Position numbers and translations under genes: made by a program
NCBI GenBank assembly: GCA_014058105.1
Contig: JACGCM010002460.1
Location: forward strand, 496,001-560,000
Direction: 5' to 3'
Length of the DNA: 64,000 nucleotides
Source: Kingdonia uniflora
Taxonomy: Eukaryota > Streptophyta > Magnoliopsida > Ranunculales > Circaeasteraceae
Notes under the pieces: model-generated
Seen by the model: the letters and a program-made list of their open reading frames with translations, nothing else
Told to the model about the DNA's origin: nothing
Databases searched by the model: none
Shown: positions 48,709-61,109 of the stretch, piece after piece
How positions within the stretch are numbered: the stretch's first letter is position 1
Layout of the letters: each line of letters begins with the position of its first letter

Positions 48709-51479
48709 GATTGTCGACTGAGCAATCCAAAAAGGGAGGGTTGTTGATAATGATCAATTTTTGTTGTATTTATTTACCTTATTGCCCCTCATCTAATGAG
48801 AAAATCTCATTAATATCCTTTTTATTACCAACACCAACTCAAATGGGATGATGATATTGTGAAAGAAGAAATAGAATGAAAACTCATATTTTTATGATCC
48901 AGGCAGCAGCAGGAGATATGATTATTGGTCTTTAAATGATGCGTACGAACGTGATTATGTGAGATATCTGATTACTTACTAGGTAGTCATCAGGACCACC
49001 TCCGTGAATTTTGATCTGGACTATGACATTATTGGTTGATATAGTAACTTGTAAGCTAATCTAGCAACACGTTCACGTAGCAGCAAACTTATAAACCAGA
49101 TCGTTCCATGTTTCCCTTCGAAAAATCTCTCTCTTATCACACGGGAGTGGTGTAGGCACATTTTTTTTTCTTCTGTCCCTGCCTTATCACTTCCACTTTC
49201 CAGTTCAAGGTTTTTTTCCCCTTTGAATACAAATGATGTACCAAGGAGCCCAAATACTAAAAACTTGTACCATTTCTATGAAAGACATTGCCAATGCCTC
49301 AATGAAAAACATGGTGTGCAGTGCTCTCCTGCTTTATCCATAGTCCCAAAAGAAAGGATGTGCTCTCTTGTTTAGATGTGGTAATGCCTTCAATTTCAAA
49401 TCAATATTTCCAACATTCTGAAGCAATGTGAGATGTACTGTATTAATCTTATCATACCAACCCTTCAGATTCTCCACATTCAAATGCATATATTAGATAA
49501 TGAGCTAGTTAGCAGTAGTTAGTCGTTTTGACCAACCATGGCAGTACCTTGGCAGAGATATATATTTATGTGACAAGCAGGCATGTATGAATCAGGATTG
49601 CAAATTGTAGCTAACACTATCTCCAGCCAGAGACTCACCTTTCAATTCTTTTAACTCACGACTACATATCTTTTATCACAATTATCTTTGTTTTGTGAAA
49701 AGGGTGGATTTGGGCCTCTTCTAAGTATGTTCATCTCACTAGCTAGCAGGCACATGGGGCTTTCCATCAGGCGATGAAATATGTCCACACGCAAGAAACA
49801 CGTTCACGTGATGAGGGCATGTAGGTAACAGAAACATCCCCAAAATATGAGGTGGGCATTTTATTAAAGTAATAGGCTGATTATATCTTGCTTGCCGCGG
49901 GTCTTACATTTGATACATCCTCTTATATTCTGTGTTTGAGTCTTTCTCTAATCTTCTTATCCTTGAATAGGTCCACATATGAGAGGTGTTAGTGCATGTG
50001 CCTGTCAGACTTCAGGTAAAATGACTATTATCCGTTGTAATCTCTATCTATACACCTGTAAGCATATATCTTCTTTATCAACATCACTGTATTGTGTAAG
50101 TATTTCGATTAGTTAGCCGTGGGGAATAAAGGAGTATCATGTATTCACATTCTAAAGATGTAGATTATCTGCTGTATGTTACTAGTGAATCAAATCCATA
50201 GAACCAAAATTAAAAACTGCAACTGTGTGAAATATTCACGGTTAAGCTTTAGCTTATTATCAGGACACATAATTTTGTTTTATAGAGATGTTATGTCTCA
50301 TCGGACTCTCTGTAGTGGTTTTATGACTCCTCTTCATCCGGGCTGTATTCATTAATATGTTAAAAATAACAAGAATACCATCTGGAAGCCTTTGTCGAAA
50401 ATTTACGAGAAAAATGTGGTAGCAAGGAATTTGGATGAAAAACGATAGCTTGAACCGTCAATGGGTAGCAAGGAATTTGAAACCGAGTTCTGTTACACTT
50501 TATAATGATAGTATGAAAAACATGCGGGGTTCTATTGTGCCTGCATTTGTAAGAAAATAATGAATAGAAGCACCAATAGATTTGATGCATCTTGCTCTTT
50601 CAGTAGTCGTATGTGCCGTTTCCGTTGCTTTTTCAGTCGTGTCTTGTATCGCTTGCCTGCTAAAAAAGGCGATCAAAGGCTACTTTTTCTTTTTTTTAAC
50701 TTTCCTGGAAACAGCAACCAATTTTGGTTTCAGCACTACTTTTTCTTGATCATTTCAAAATTCAAGCCTGTGTATTTCTTTTCAGGTACAATTGAAGTCA
50801 CCAGAAGTGCTTTTAATTTTTCTTTTTTCCCCCAAGTTATAAGGCCTTTTGCCTTTTGGGTAACATTTCAGTGTCTTATGGATCAGCACAAAGTTACCCG
50901 CTTTTATTCATTCCGGATAGTCTGTTTTAGTTTTGATGGTGTCCTTGAAAAAATGGCATGCCCAATCTGTAAATATGGAGTGTTATTTTTCCAATCCACA
51001 GCGAAGGTGCATGCATGCGTGTTTGCTCATGCCTTTCACTGTCAATTACAAAGTACAAACACTCCAAGAATATTTTGTTATCGAAGTCAAAAGTACTTTG
51101 ATCTGGTTTCTACAATTGATGTGTATGCTTGATTTCGGTTTTCTCTATTATTATACTCTACTGGTGATTCTATTTTGAAAGCCATACTGTACTAGTTTAA
51201 CAGACAATCTCTTTGAGTATTCACAAATGTACTTAATTCTTGTAAATACAAATGTTTACATTAGATGCAAGTGGATCAATTCAAGACAATTGCACTGAAT
51301 GCTTACACTTGTATGGAATCTTAAGTGGTCCAATGACTTTGACGGTTTCATGAATGCTACCTGAAGGATTGAGCATTAGTCTGTGTAGTAGCTGAAGAAT
51401 CTATAAAACCATACTCCTCCCTGTGGTATCTTAGTTCACTTCCTATTCTCGATCCATCATTGTTGTTCTACCTATTTTA
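48709..51479. other. Intergenic region between GSTZ and FRO
   Basis: This contains the divergent 5' flanks of the GST (minus) and FRO (plus) genes. A (tatg)n microsatellite in GSTZ intron 1 lies just outside at about 48527-48548. A 190-codon open frame at 50560-51132 is phenylalanine-rich and without recognisable domain; I do not call it a gene. Nothing else was supported. Confidence 0.4.
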
Positions 51480-54400
51480 ATGGATAGGCTGTCAGATCAT
51501 GCACCCCTTCTCTCAAGCATAGATATTGAACCTGAATATCCCAAGAAGGAACCATTCTTAATGTTTTTGGTTAAATGGTTGCTCAAAGTTCTTATGTGGT
51601 TGACTTTTGTCGCTTGGGTTGCTCTTATGTTTCTTTACCCAACAGATTTTTTGCAGGTTCAGAAATGGACTGCAGCAACCGATGGAACCATTTTTGGGCT
51701 CACAGGTACTCTGGCACTTATGCTACTCACTTTATTCTTTCAGTCAAGCTTATCGTGAAGTAATATTGTGTTTCATCTTGAACACTGCAGGAAGTGTATT
51801 TCTGATATTCAGCGGCCCAATTCTTATTATTACATTCTTGTCGATTGCATTTATATGTGTATCATCAACCGAGGACTTCCACCAGTATGTATTGCACACC
51901 AATCTAATGTCGTTATACCGGTCTATGGTATCTTAATATTGGTTTTGTTATGCAATTCCTGTAAAGTGCCAGCTTTGTTATTTGCAGTCTCATACCTCAC
52001 AAGTATTTTGATTCTGACTGACAGAAAGAAGAATCGAAAATTGCCAAGGTTCCGATTGTGGACATTTCCCGTTCTTGTTGATGGAATGTTCGGGGTTGTT
52101 TCCGCTGCTGAATTTATTGGAATAGTACTGTTTACCGCATATGTTCTCTTTGCGCTCTACGTTTACACAACACAAGATCTTAGTTATATGTCCAAGTTTA
52201 AATTGCCTTCTAGGGAGAAAAGGTATATTGACGGATATTCTTCAGTTTTATTTCTCCTGACACGGTTAACTGACCCGGAATTATTTTTTGCCCCAGTTAT
52301 TTGATGTTGGAATTGACGGGGCTTCGGTTCGGCCAGATCGGGTTATTTTGCATAGTATTCTTATTTCTACCAATTTCAAGGGGGTCCTTTCTTCTCCGTC
52401 TCATAGATATTCCTTTTGAACATGCAACAAGATATCATGTGTGGTTAGGACATCTCACAATGTCGCTCTTTACATTACATGGAGTATTTTACATAGTGCC
52501 ATGGGCAATGCAAGGCAACCTCCTAGATGAAGTGAGTTATCCTACTGAATTTACACTTGCAGATACGTTTTTGTGTGTGTCTATACTCTATATATACGTA
52601 TGTATCCTGGTCTCAATTAAGAATAGACATATAATTTGATATCTTGACCGCACATTAAACACCAAAGCTAAGGGATATTTTGTCTTTACTCATATACAAA
52701 AATCAAGCTTTGGAATTTTATCCCTTCAAATCCAATGAATCCCAGATCTTACGTGGTCTTAGCTTTCTCAGAATCCAGATATTAATCGCTGGTCCTAAGA
52801 AATCCATATTGACTATTGTACTTGTGATGCAGTGGTTTGAACTTAATTTTTAAGAAGGCTATTTCTTTTGCCGTGCAGATGTTGCAGTGGACTGACATTG
52901 GTATTGCAAATCTTCCGGGTGTTATCAGTCTTTTAGCAGGTCTAGTTATGTGGGCAACATCATTCCCTCCAATAAGGAAGAAGTACTTTGAGCTGTTCTT
53001 TTTTACCCATCAACTGTATATCGTCTTTTTAATTTTCTTTGCCTTTCATGTTGGGGATTTCCTCTTTAGCATGACTGCTGGAGCAATATTTATTTTCATG
53101 CTTGACCGTTTCTTGAGATTTTGCCAATCACAAAAGACAGTCAAAGTAATTTCCGCAACATGCTTACCATGTGGAACAGTAGAGTTGGTCCTCTCAAAGC
53201 CCGAAAGTAAGCATCTTTTCTTCTGAAACTAGTATATCTTGAATCAGCTTGTAGGCATGGTTCATCATTATAATGGATAGGTTTTAAGTGAAAAAAAACA
53301 AAACAAAAAAACAAACATAATATCTTAGTTTACTATCAATATTACTCAAGACCAATATACTTAGCTCAATTCTGTGATATATTGGCTTGTTGAAACAAAA
53401 CCCCTAGTGGTCAGTATTCTGGCCTGGCCAGCATATCAACAGAATTTGATACTAGTTTACTCCTGTGATATCTACGCGTATTCTCATATTTTTTCTTTCC
53501 AATGCAGATCTACATTACAATGCTCTTAGTTTTATTTTCCTTAAAGTGAGGGAATTGTCTTGGCTCCAATGGCATCCTTTTAGTGTTTCTTCCAGTCCTT
53601 TAGATGGTAAACATCATCTTTCAGTTCTCATAAAGGTTCTTGGAGGATGGACAAAAAAGCTTCGTGATAATATCTCCATGGAACCAGAGGAGCTTGAAAA
53701 TGTTTTACCATTTGAACCTATTTCTAAGATAACGGCTTCCGTTGAGGGCCCCTATGGCCACGAGTTAGCCTACCACTTGATGTATGTTGCTAAAAATTCA
53801 AACTTCTCTATTTAAACTAATAGTTCTGGGGGTACTTAACCTTGAACTGACATGCTAATATTTCTTCTCCTTAGGTATGAAAACCTTATTTTGGTAGCCG
53901 GGGGCATTGGTATCTCACCTTTCTTAGCTATTTTGCGAGACATCCTCCACCGTATTAATATGTCGAAAAGCTGTCTTCCAAAAAATGTACTAATTGTTTG
54001 GGCTGTGAAAAGATCAGTGGAGCTTTCACTTTTTTCTACAATTGACTTGGAATCCCTTTGTCCATATTTTTCTGATAAACTACATCTTGAGATTCAGGCT
54101 TATGTAACTCGAGAATCAGAGCCTCCACTGGTATATGCTATATCACATCTTAATTCCATCATTATTCGATAAATAAGTATGAGTTAAGTCTGTTGTTATA
54201 TTCTAATTGCAGGAACAAGGAAAATTTCACAAGAGCATTAACAATTCTTACTTTCCCCTCAACTCCAAAAGCAGTATGTCCGGTTTGGTTGGTACAGGGG
54301 ATAATATGTGGTCTGGAGTTTATGTAATTCTATCTACAATCGGATTCATTATATTTCTGGGATTGATGGACTTATTTTACATAACACCTTTTGGTATATC

Positions 54401-54902
54401 TACTTGGTGGTTTAAAGCGCTTCTATTTATAGTGTGCATGGCATTAGGTGTACTCATTTTTGGCGGCCTTGTGGTGCTTTCGTGGCATCTCAGCGAAAGA
54501 AGAATCTCAAGTGATGAAAAGCCTTCGGAAAACAATGAAGAAAGTGAAACTGTGCAGTATAGTGATAATCCATATCAGGCAAGCCTAGCTACTTCCACTA
54601 CTACACGATACGGCTGTAGACCAGATTTCAGAGGTAAGTACATAACCCGCTGTTTATAGATTGTACTATACTTGATGAACATTCATTTTTCCTTGTCTGA
54701 TTTCACAAGGAATATTTGTTTCCTTTGCCCAGAAATTTTTGATAGTGTCTGTGAGAGTTGGGGCCATGTAGACGTGGGTGTGATTGTTTGCGGTCCTCAA
54801 AGCATCGAATCAAGTGTTGCTAAAGAGTGCAGGTCAAAGAACATAAGGGGTGGAAAGAGTGAGCCTTGTTTCCACTTTAATAGCCACAGTTTTGATTTGT
54901 AA
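51480..54902 (+). CDS. FRO: Ferric reduction oxidase, FRO6/FRO7-like
   Basis: FRO proteins are flavocytochromes that pass electrons from NAD(P)H via FAD and two hemes across a membrane to Fe(III). Exons are 51480-51705, 51791-51884, 52025-52222, 52297-52531, 52879-53206, 53508-53781, 53875-54130, 54213-54633 and 54733-54902. They total 2202 nt (733 aa), typical for the family, with all phases matching. Many hydrophobic helices fill residues 20-330. Likely heme ligands are the His pairs 220/234 (YHVWLGH to LHG) and 295/308 (THQLY to AFHVGD). The FAD motif HPFS is at 383-386, the nucleotide motif GGIGISPF at 461-468 and the C-terminal VIVCGP at 694-699. The N-terminus ([12 protein letters not shown]) resembles the leaf-type FRO6/7 proteins, FRO7 being plastidial in Arabidopsis; that subgroup call is from memory. 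Confidence 0.92.
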
Positions 54903-55426
54903 AGCATTATCCTAAAGCAATGCCCATTGAGTCCATCCATATATGAATATAAGCAATAATTGTAAATGAAAGTGATATGTAAGTTTGTATAGATAGAAAT
55001 TTACAAGGTTGAAGAAAAATGTCCTTGGCAGTCTGTAATGAATACTTTGGGTGCTCCAGTCCAGGATGGAAAATAGTGATTAAGCATGTTTTTTGCATTA
55101 TGAACAGTAAGTAAGTTAGTTAGTTTTTTCTAAGCAATATATAAACAAGTTGATTAGATTAAATAAAGGTTAGAAAGTTTTGTTTGCTTGTAAAGTGATG
55201 CAGCTTAGCTTAGCTGGTGGACCTAACACTATGGCCACCGCCACCGACACCGACACTTAGCTGTTTAATATTATTATGGACTTTTTGTTTTCTGTATTAT
55301 GAGCATTGACAGCCAACAGAGAGAGACAGAAATACTTCATCAAATGAGACTGACTGCAATAATAATAATTATAATAATATGAGACTGAGTCGGAGGATCA
55401 AAATAAATCATTGATTTGTCATCTCC
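54903..55426. other. FRO 3' flank and spacer
   Basis: Downstream sequence of FRO, AT-rich, with a short taataata-type tract near 55358-55380. No gene was seen. Confidence 0.4.
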
Positions 55427-55785
55427 TAAAGAGCCAAGGTAGTCAGACTCAATTTCTCCAAGAGTACCTGACTTGGATTTTAAACTAATTCAAATAGGCG
55501 CATAACACTTGGGCGCCCGTTTGTATTTTAAATAGGCGCATAACAGAACAGACGTCTGTTTAAATTTTTAACTTGAGCGCATAAGTCTTAGGCGCCTGTT
55601 TAAAAACATAACAGGTGCACAACACTTGGGCGCCCAATCGCTACTTAAAAATCCAAGACCGAGTCTTGGATTCCAAGGCTGAGACTTGGATTTTGAGACT
55701 CAAATCCAAGTCAGTCAGGCACTGTTGGAGGACGAAAATCTGATGTAGCAGCTTAAAATCCAAGGTAGTGAGGTACTTTAGGAGT
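55427..55785. repeat. MITE-like element with GGCGCC/GGGCGCCC motifs
   Basis: The left edge ctcctaaag is matched by the inverted right edge ctttaggag. Inside lie inverted copies of tgacttggatttt and three to four spaced copies of a motif like aggcgcataacacttgggcg. The internal symmetry suggests a foldback element. The exact ends and target-site duplications are uncertain. Confidence 0.4.
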
Positions 55786-55899
55786 TGCTCTAAAGAGAGC
55801 TTCACAAAGGAAAAAAAAAATCCAACCTTATGCTTGGAGTTAGAGTGGAGGTAATCTATAGTATAAACAAAGAGGTTGAAATTATTTTAAACTCCATAG

Positions 55900-56220
55900 C
55901 ACTAGCAATTTGACCCGCCCCGCACGAGGCGGGCGGGTTTGGGATATAATAAATGGGTTTGGGAAGTATAACACAAATCCGTAGGGACGATTTGGGATTG
56001 CCTCAAAAAATCCGTGCCCGCCCCACCCTATTGAAATAGTTTATTGCTATTACCCTAAAATATATGGATAAAAACTTATATAAAAAAAAAAAAAATAGTT
56101 TTATTATTTAAATCGGGGTGGGTGGGGATGAGATAAAATTTTGCAATATGGGGCGGGGATGGGAGTGAGGAACTTAGGTGGGGATGGGATTAGCTCCCCG
56201 CCCCATTGCCATCCCTGCGC
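55900..56220. repeat. Repeat with ccccgccccattgccatccct end
   Basis: A G/C-rich stretch (gacccgccccgcacgaggcg) at 55911-55930 and another at 56135-56215 bracket an A/T-rich middle. The right end ccgccccattgccatccct is a motif I have seen in many plant hAT-like MITEs. No clear terminal repeats or duplications were established. Confidence 0.35.
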
Positions 56221-56643
56221 ACCAGGGGATGTATAAACAAAGTCTTATAAAGAAAGAGAGGCAATATCAAATTATATGAATAAAGGAAGGATGAGTGAGT
56301 GAAGAAGAAAAGAGGGACAAAAATTCTTCATCGAATGAGACTTCAATAATTATAATACGAGACATATAGATACATGCCCTACATCGTAATCGTGATGGGG
56401 AAACTTCGCATGCCCTACATCGTAATTTTCAAATGAAAGGCCAGTTCGCCTTTGACTTGATTCAGGTAGCAATTTCGCCTTTTTCTCCATTACAGTGAGA
56501 TCATGGCACTGTGCCAATCTTCTTCTCTTGATCTGGTCGAATTGTTGATATGGTGTATCTCAATCATGTGATTGATGTAGAAGTGATATAAATGTTTCTT
56601 CTTCGACTTGAATGATATCGATCTACTTCTTATTGCTTCCGTA

Positions 56644-56910
56644 TCATTTTAGGTCGATAATGTATTCATGCATCCTTCCGTCTTTCAAGATGTATTCCAT
56701 CAGTTTATGTGTGGCGTAACATTTGTCAGTGTCGTGATGTTTTACTTTATAGTGCTTACAATAAGGTTTGCCTTCAATTAGTTCTAAAATTAAGCGTTGC
56801 AGAAAAAAATTGTCTTTCATCAGCACCGGGTAAATCTCCGAAAGCTTAACATTTAACTTTGGAATGTCGTTCCTGTAACTGTTACTTCGTGGGACATGTG
56901 TCTCTAACAA
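56644..56910 (-). mobile_element. Ty3-type retrotransposon gag fragment
   Basis: An 89-codon minus-strand frame ends PYCKHYKVKHHDTDKCYATH then EYILKDGRMHEYI. The C-x-H-x-x-x-H/D-x-x-x-C arrangement followed by a basic helix resembles the segment after the capsid in plant Ty3 Gag proteins. It is short, isolated and lacks polymerase domains. Two related 30-bp stretches (tcctgtaactgtta...) at 56871 and 57210 suggest a local duplication. Confidence 0.5.
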
Positions 56911-57354
56911 TTGTAAACAAGTAATTTAAAGTGACTCGAATTTAGCGTGGAAACCTTTAAAATAAAATAGGTAAAAAACCACGACCTTAGCTCGAGGATT
57001 TGAAATAATATTTTTATTGCTTGGATATTACAAGTTACAAAAGTTGGTGTTCTAGAATTAGACTGATGATTGAGTATTTTTTTATCTCCCAAAACTTATA
57101 TATATGCTCTCTATCACCCATGCTCTATTTATAAATCTCATTCCCACCTCGTGGGCAGCAACACGCCCTCCTGGATTAGGGGAAATAGTGGTGGAGCTTT
57201 TAGAGGCCGTCCTGTAACTGTTAGTTCACAGGACACGTCATCTACTAATTCATCGGACATATGCTAACATTCTTACAACGTATGTCTTCCACGTTTTACA
57301 TAAGCCTAATATTATGGTATTTCGCTGTCATAGTAGCTCGAGCGACATGTCCCT

Positions 57355-57390
57355 ACACTTAGAGTTAGAGTTAGAGTTAGAGTTAGAGGT
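57355..57390. repeat. (ttagag)n microsatellite
   Basis: About five perfect hexamers. The sequence differs from the plant telomere repeat TTTAGGG, so it is not an interstitial telomere. Confidence 0.9.
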
Positions 57391-57743
57391 ACTTTACTTA
57401 TGTATAAACAAAAAGTCTTATTAAGAAAGAGGAGCAATATGTAATATCATATATAAGCTGCATAAAGGAACAAGGATGAGTGAATTAGTAGTAAAGAGGA
57501 GACGTTATATGTGTGGTATGGATGTGGATGTTTGGTGTCGGCAACACCAACCATTTTGTGATTAAGAAACACTACCTCTCTCACTACCTAATTCTTATTG
57601 AGTCGTCTCTTCTACTCTCAACATTCATTCTCTAGAGATAGAGAGAGAGAGAGCGCTTCAATTCAACGCCATTCTCTCCATCTCAAACAACAAGATCTGA
57701 TCTTTCTTGATCTTTGATCCTTGATCTGAATCAAGTAAAAACG

Positions 57744-60700
57744 ATGTATGGTCGTGATCCATGGGGAGGTCCATTAGAGATAAACGCAGCTGATTCCGCA
57801 ACAACAGATGATGATCGTAGTCGAAACCTTCAAGATTTCGATAGAGCAGCTCTCTCTCGTCCCCTAGACGAGACCCAACAGAGTTGGTTACTTGGTCCTG
57901 GTGAACAAAAGAAGAAGAAATATGTAGATCTTGGTTGCATCATCATCAGTCGAAGATCTTTCTTTGGACTGTTGGAACCATTCTCCTTATTGGATCCCTT
58001 ATTGGTCTCATCACTCTCATCGTTAAAACATTGCCTCACCATCATCCTCCTCATCCACCACCTGATAACTACACTCTTGCTCTTAACAAAGCTCTTATGT
58101 TCTTCAATGTTCAAAGATCTGGTCTCTCCCTAAACATAATAATGTTAGTTGGAGAGGTAACTCTGGGATGAAAGATGGGGTTTCTGATAATTCTTATAAT
58201 AAGAATTTGGTTGGTGGGTTTTATGATGCAGGGGATGCTATCAAGTTTAATTTTCCGTCTTCGTTTGCAATGACGATGTTGAGTTGGAGTGTGATTGAAT
58301 ATAGTGGGAAGTATGAAGCTGCGGGTGAGTTGAATCATGTTAAAGAGATTATCAAATGGGGTACTGATTATATTCTCAAAACCTTCAATTCATCTGCTGA
58401 TACCATTGACAAGATCGCCGCGCAGGTATCTACAAATATCTATCTTTCTACTTGTATGTGTATGTGATGAGAGATGACTATTGATCTATTTAAAGTTTAA
58501 GTTTAACATGTAACTTAGCACAGGTGGGTACAGGTGATACATCAGGAGGGAGTAATCCTAATGATCATTATTGTTGGGTTCGGCCGAGGATATTGATTAC
58601 CCTAGGCCAGTTTATGAATGCCATAGTTGTTCAGACCTTGCTGCGGAAATGGCTGCTGCTTTAGCTGCTTCGTCGATTGTGTTTAAAGATGATAAGGTGT
58701 ATTCAAAGAAGCTAGTACATGGAGCAACAACACTTTTTAAGTTTTCGAGGTCACAACGAGGGAGATATAGTCCTACAGGTTCAGACCCTTCGATTTTTTA
58801 TAATTCTACTAGTTATTGGGATGAGTATCTGTGGGGTGGAGCATGGATGTATTATGCTACTGGGAATTCTTCATATCTTGCATTAGTTACAACACCGGGT
58901 TTAGCTAAACATGCTGGTGCCTTCTGGGGTGGTCCGGACTTCGGTGTGCTCAGTTGGGATAACAAGCTTACTGGTGCTCAAGTATGTTTATTTCTTACTT
59001 TGAAATCAATGTTTTGCCTTTAATCGATATAAAAGTGGGGGACTATTCAGAATTGTGACCTTCTAAAGTTAGTTTAATCAAATTGTGGAGTGTTCCACAC
59101 TAATTTTCTTAAATTCCTTACCACATTAGCCTTTCCCATACTGGGGGAACTTCAACAATTGGTAACTCTTTATTCTCATTCTCTTGCCACGTAGTTGTTT
59201 GTGGTCATTCATCAAATTATTTACAGTACCTTTATAGATACATTTGAATTCATCCTTTTATTTCTGTTGTTCTCGGCAATTGTTGCATGGTTCTTTTGGT
59301 CTCCAGCTTGCTCAGTTGGCAGAGTGAGTTTATTTAGGGTTTTCTTAAGTAGAATAACTCTTTATTGGATAGTAATAGTGTGTCTTGTATCCTGTAACTC
59401 CCATCTTAATCATATGATCAAGGTTATACTTTTCATAATTGAAATAATAAAATGTTGTACTACTTTTAGTATTATCCATATATTAAGTGGTACTTTTCGT
59501 ATGGTATTTAGTGTGTGCTCGCACAATGATTTTTTTTCTTTTGTGCTTTCAATCGTGTTTTAGTTGTTTCTTATGTTTGTGATGCAATATAACATTGTGT
59601 CACATTAGTATATATGCGCCTAAAAGCGGCAATATGCAGCGAAATGCGATAATACGCAATATATGCAGCGCATTATAACAGTCACATTTTAGAGGCTGCA
59701 ATGGAGATATGATGCGATCGCATTTTTTGATGTTATTGTATATGTACATATCAAAGATTGCTTGGTTAAGGATTGCTTTGTTATCCATGTAGAGTAGAGT
59801 TTTTTGTTTTTTGTTTCTTTTCATTTCATGGCAATGTTTAGGCATATAAGTAGAGTTGAACAAGGCTGCTTTTTAGTAGCATTTTCCATAATTACGGGAT
59901 ATCGTATCAGCTTAGTTAGAATACATATTTTTGGTATAACTCAATTGCTGCATCCTGTTAATGACCTGTGTGTGGTGTATTATCTGCTTTTGTGACTTGG
60001 TTTGTTTCTCTTGAAAGTTTGTGAAGAAGCTATGAGCACATGAACTCCTAAAAAGATCATTTTAAGTATTAGCTTGATACTATGCTTCTAGGAAACACAT
60101 GATATTAAACTTATACAACAAATCTATGTCATTTCGTTTTTGCGGATGTACTTTTTACACATTTTTCTGATACACTTCTATCTATTATTTTCAGGTCCTT
60201 TTGAGCAGATTGAGACTGTTCTTGAGTCCTGGGTATCCATATGAAGATATGCTAAGTACTTTTCACAATCAGACTAGCATTGTCATGTGCTCATACTTGC
60301 CACAATTTACCAGCTTCAACCGTACTAAAGGTTGTTATATTGACATTTTGCAATAGTATAACTTTTTTTATTTTTTGCCTAGGCAAGAATAAAGTTACAA
60401 TCTACATACAAACTCATACTTATTGTTGTTTTGGGACTTGTTACAGGAGGTCTGATACAGTTAAATCACGGAAGGCCGCAACCCCTACAATACGTAGTTA
60501 ATGCTGCCTTTCTGGCTAATCTATATGCCGATTATCTGGAAGCCGCAGATACACCAGGATGGTACTGTGGACCCAATTTCTTCTCAACTTCTGTCCTGCG
60601 TCAATTCGCCAAGACCCAGGTAAGCGCATTTTTTCTTTCTTTCTTATTCCCATTATTAGAAAAGAGGAAAGTAACCGTATGAAAATTTTTATCTGGGGTT

Positions 60701-61109
60701 TTGGCAGATTGATTATATACTTGGCAAGAATCCTCGGAAAATGAGTTACCTGGTTGGTTATGGTAGTAACTATCCAAAACACGTGCACCATAGAGGAGCT
60801 TCGATTCCTAACAACAGGGTGAGGTATAATTGCAAAGGAGGTTGGAAGTGGAGGGACAGTTCAAAGCCAAATCCCAACATAGCTATAGGAGCCATGGTTG
60901 CTGGGCCAGACAAGAATGATGGATTCCGTGATGTTCGTTCTAACTACAACTACACGGAGCCAACAGTAGCAGGCAATGCGGGTCTTGTTGCTGCACTTGT
61001 GGGTTTATCAGGGGAGGTAAGCGTTGGAATTGACAAGAACGCCATATTTTCAGCAGTACCACCCATGTTTCCAACTGCACCACCACCTCCTGCCCCATGG
61101 AAACCTTGA
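57744..61109 (+). CDS. KOR1: KORRIGAN-type membrane endo-1,4-beta-glucanase (GH9), reading frame broken as given
   Basis: KORRIGAN is a membrane-anchored family-9 glucanase that works with cellulose synthase. Exons are 57744-58425, 58524-58981, 60195-60330, 60447-60619 and 60708-61109. The protein opens [14 protein letters not shown], followed by the Leu and basic targeting region ([20 protein letters not shown]) and one membrane helix ([16 protein letters not shown]...). The GH9 domain has the catalytic YDAGD at about 58220-58235, [10 protein letters not shown] at about 60781-60810 and NYNYTEP at about 60942-60962. The tail is Pro-rich, ending APWKP. Three single-base deletions (near 57953, 58124 and 58585) shift the frame in exons 1 and 2. 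Allowing for them the length is 617 aa, against 621 as I recall for Arabidopsis KOR1. No substitution stop was found. Confidence 0.88.

Noticed and set aside
57355..57390. Interstitial telomere repeat
   Set aside because: The hexamer is ttagag, not the plant TTTAGGG heptamer.
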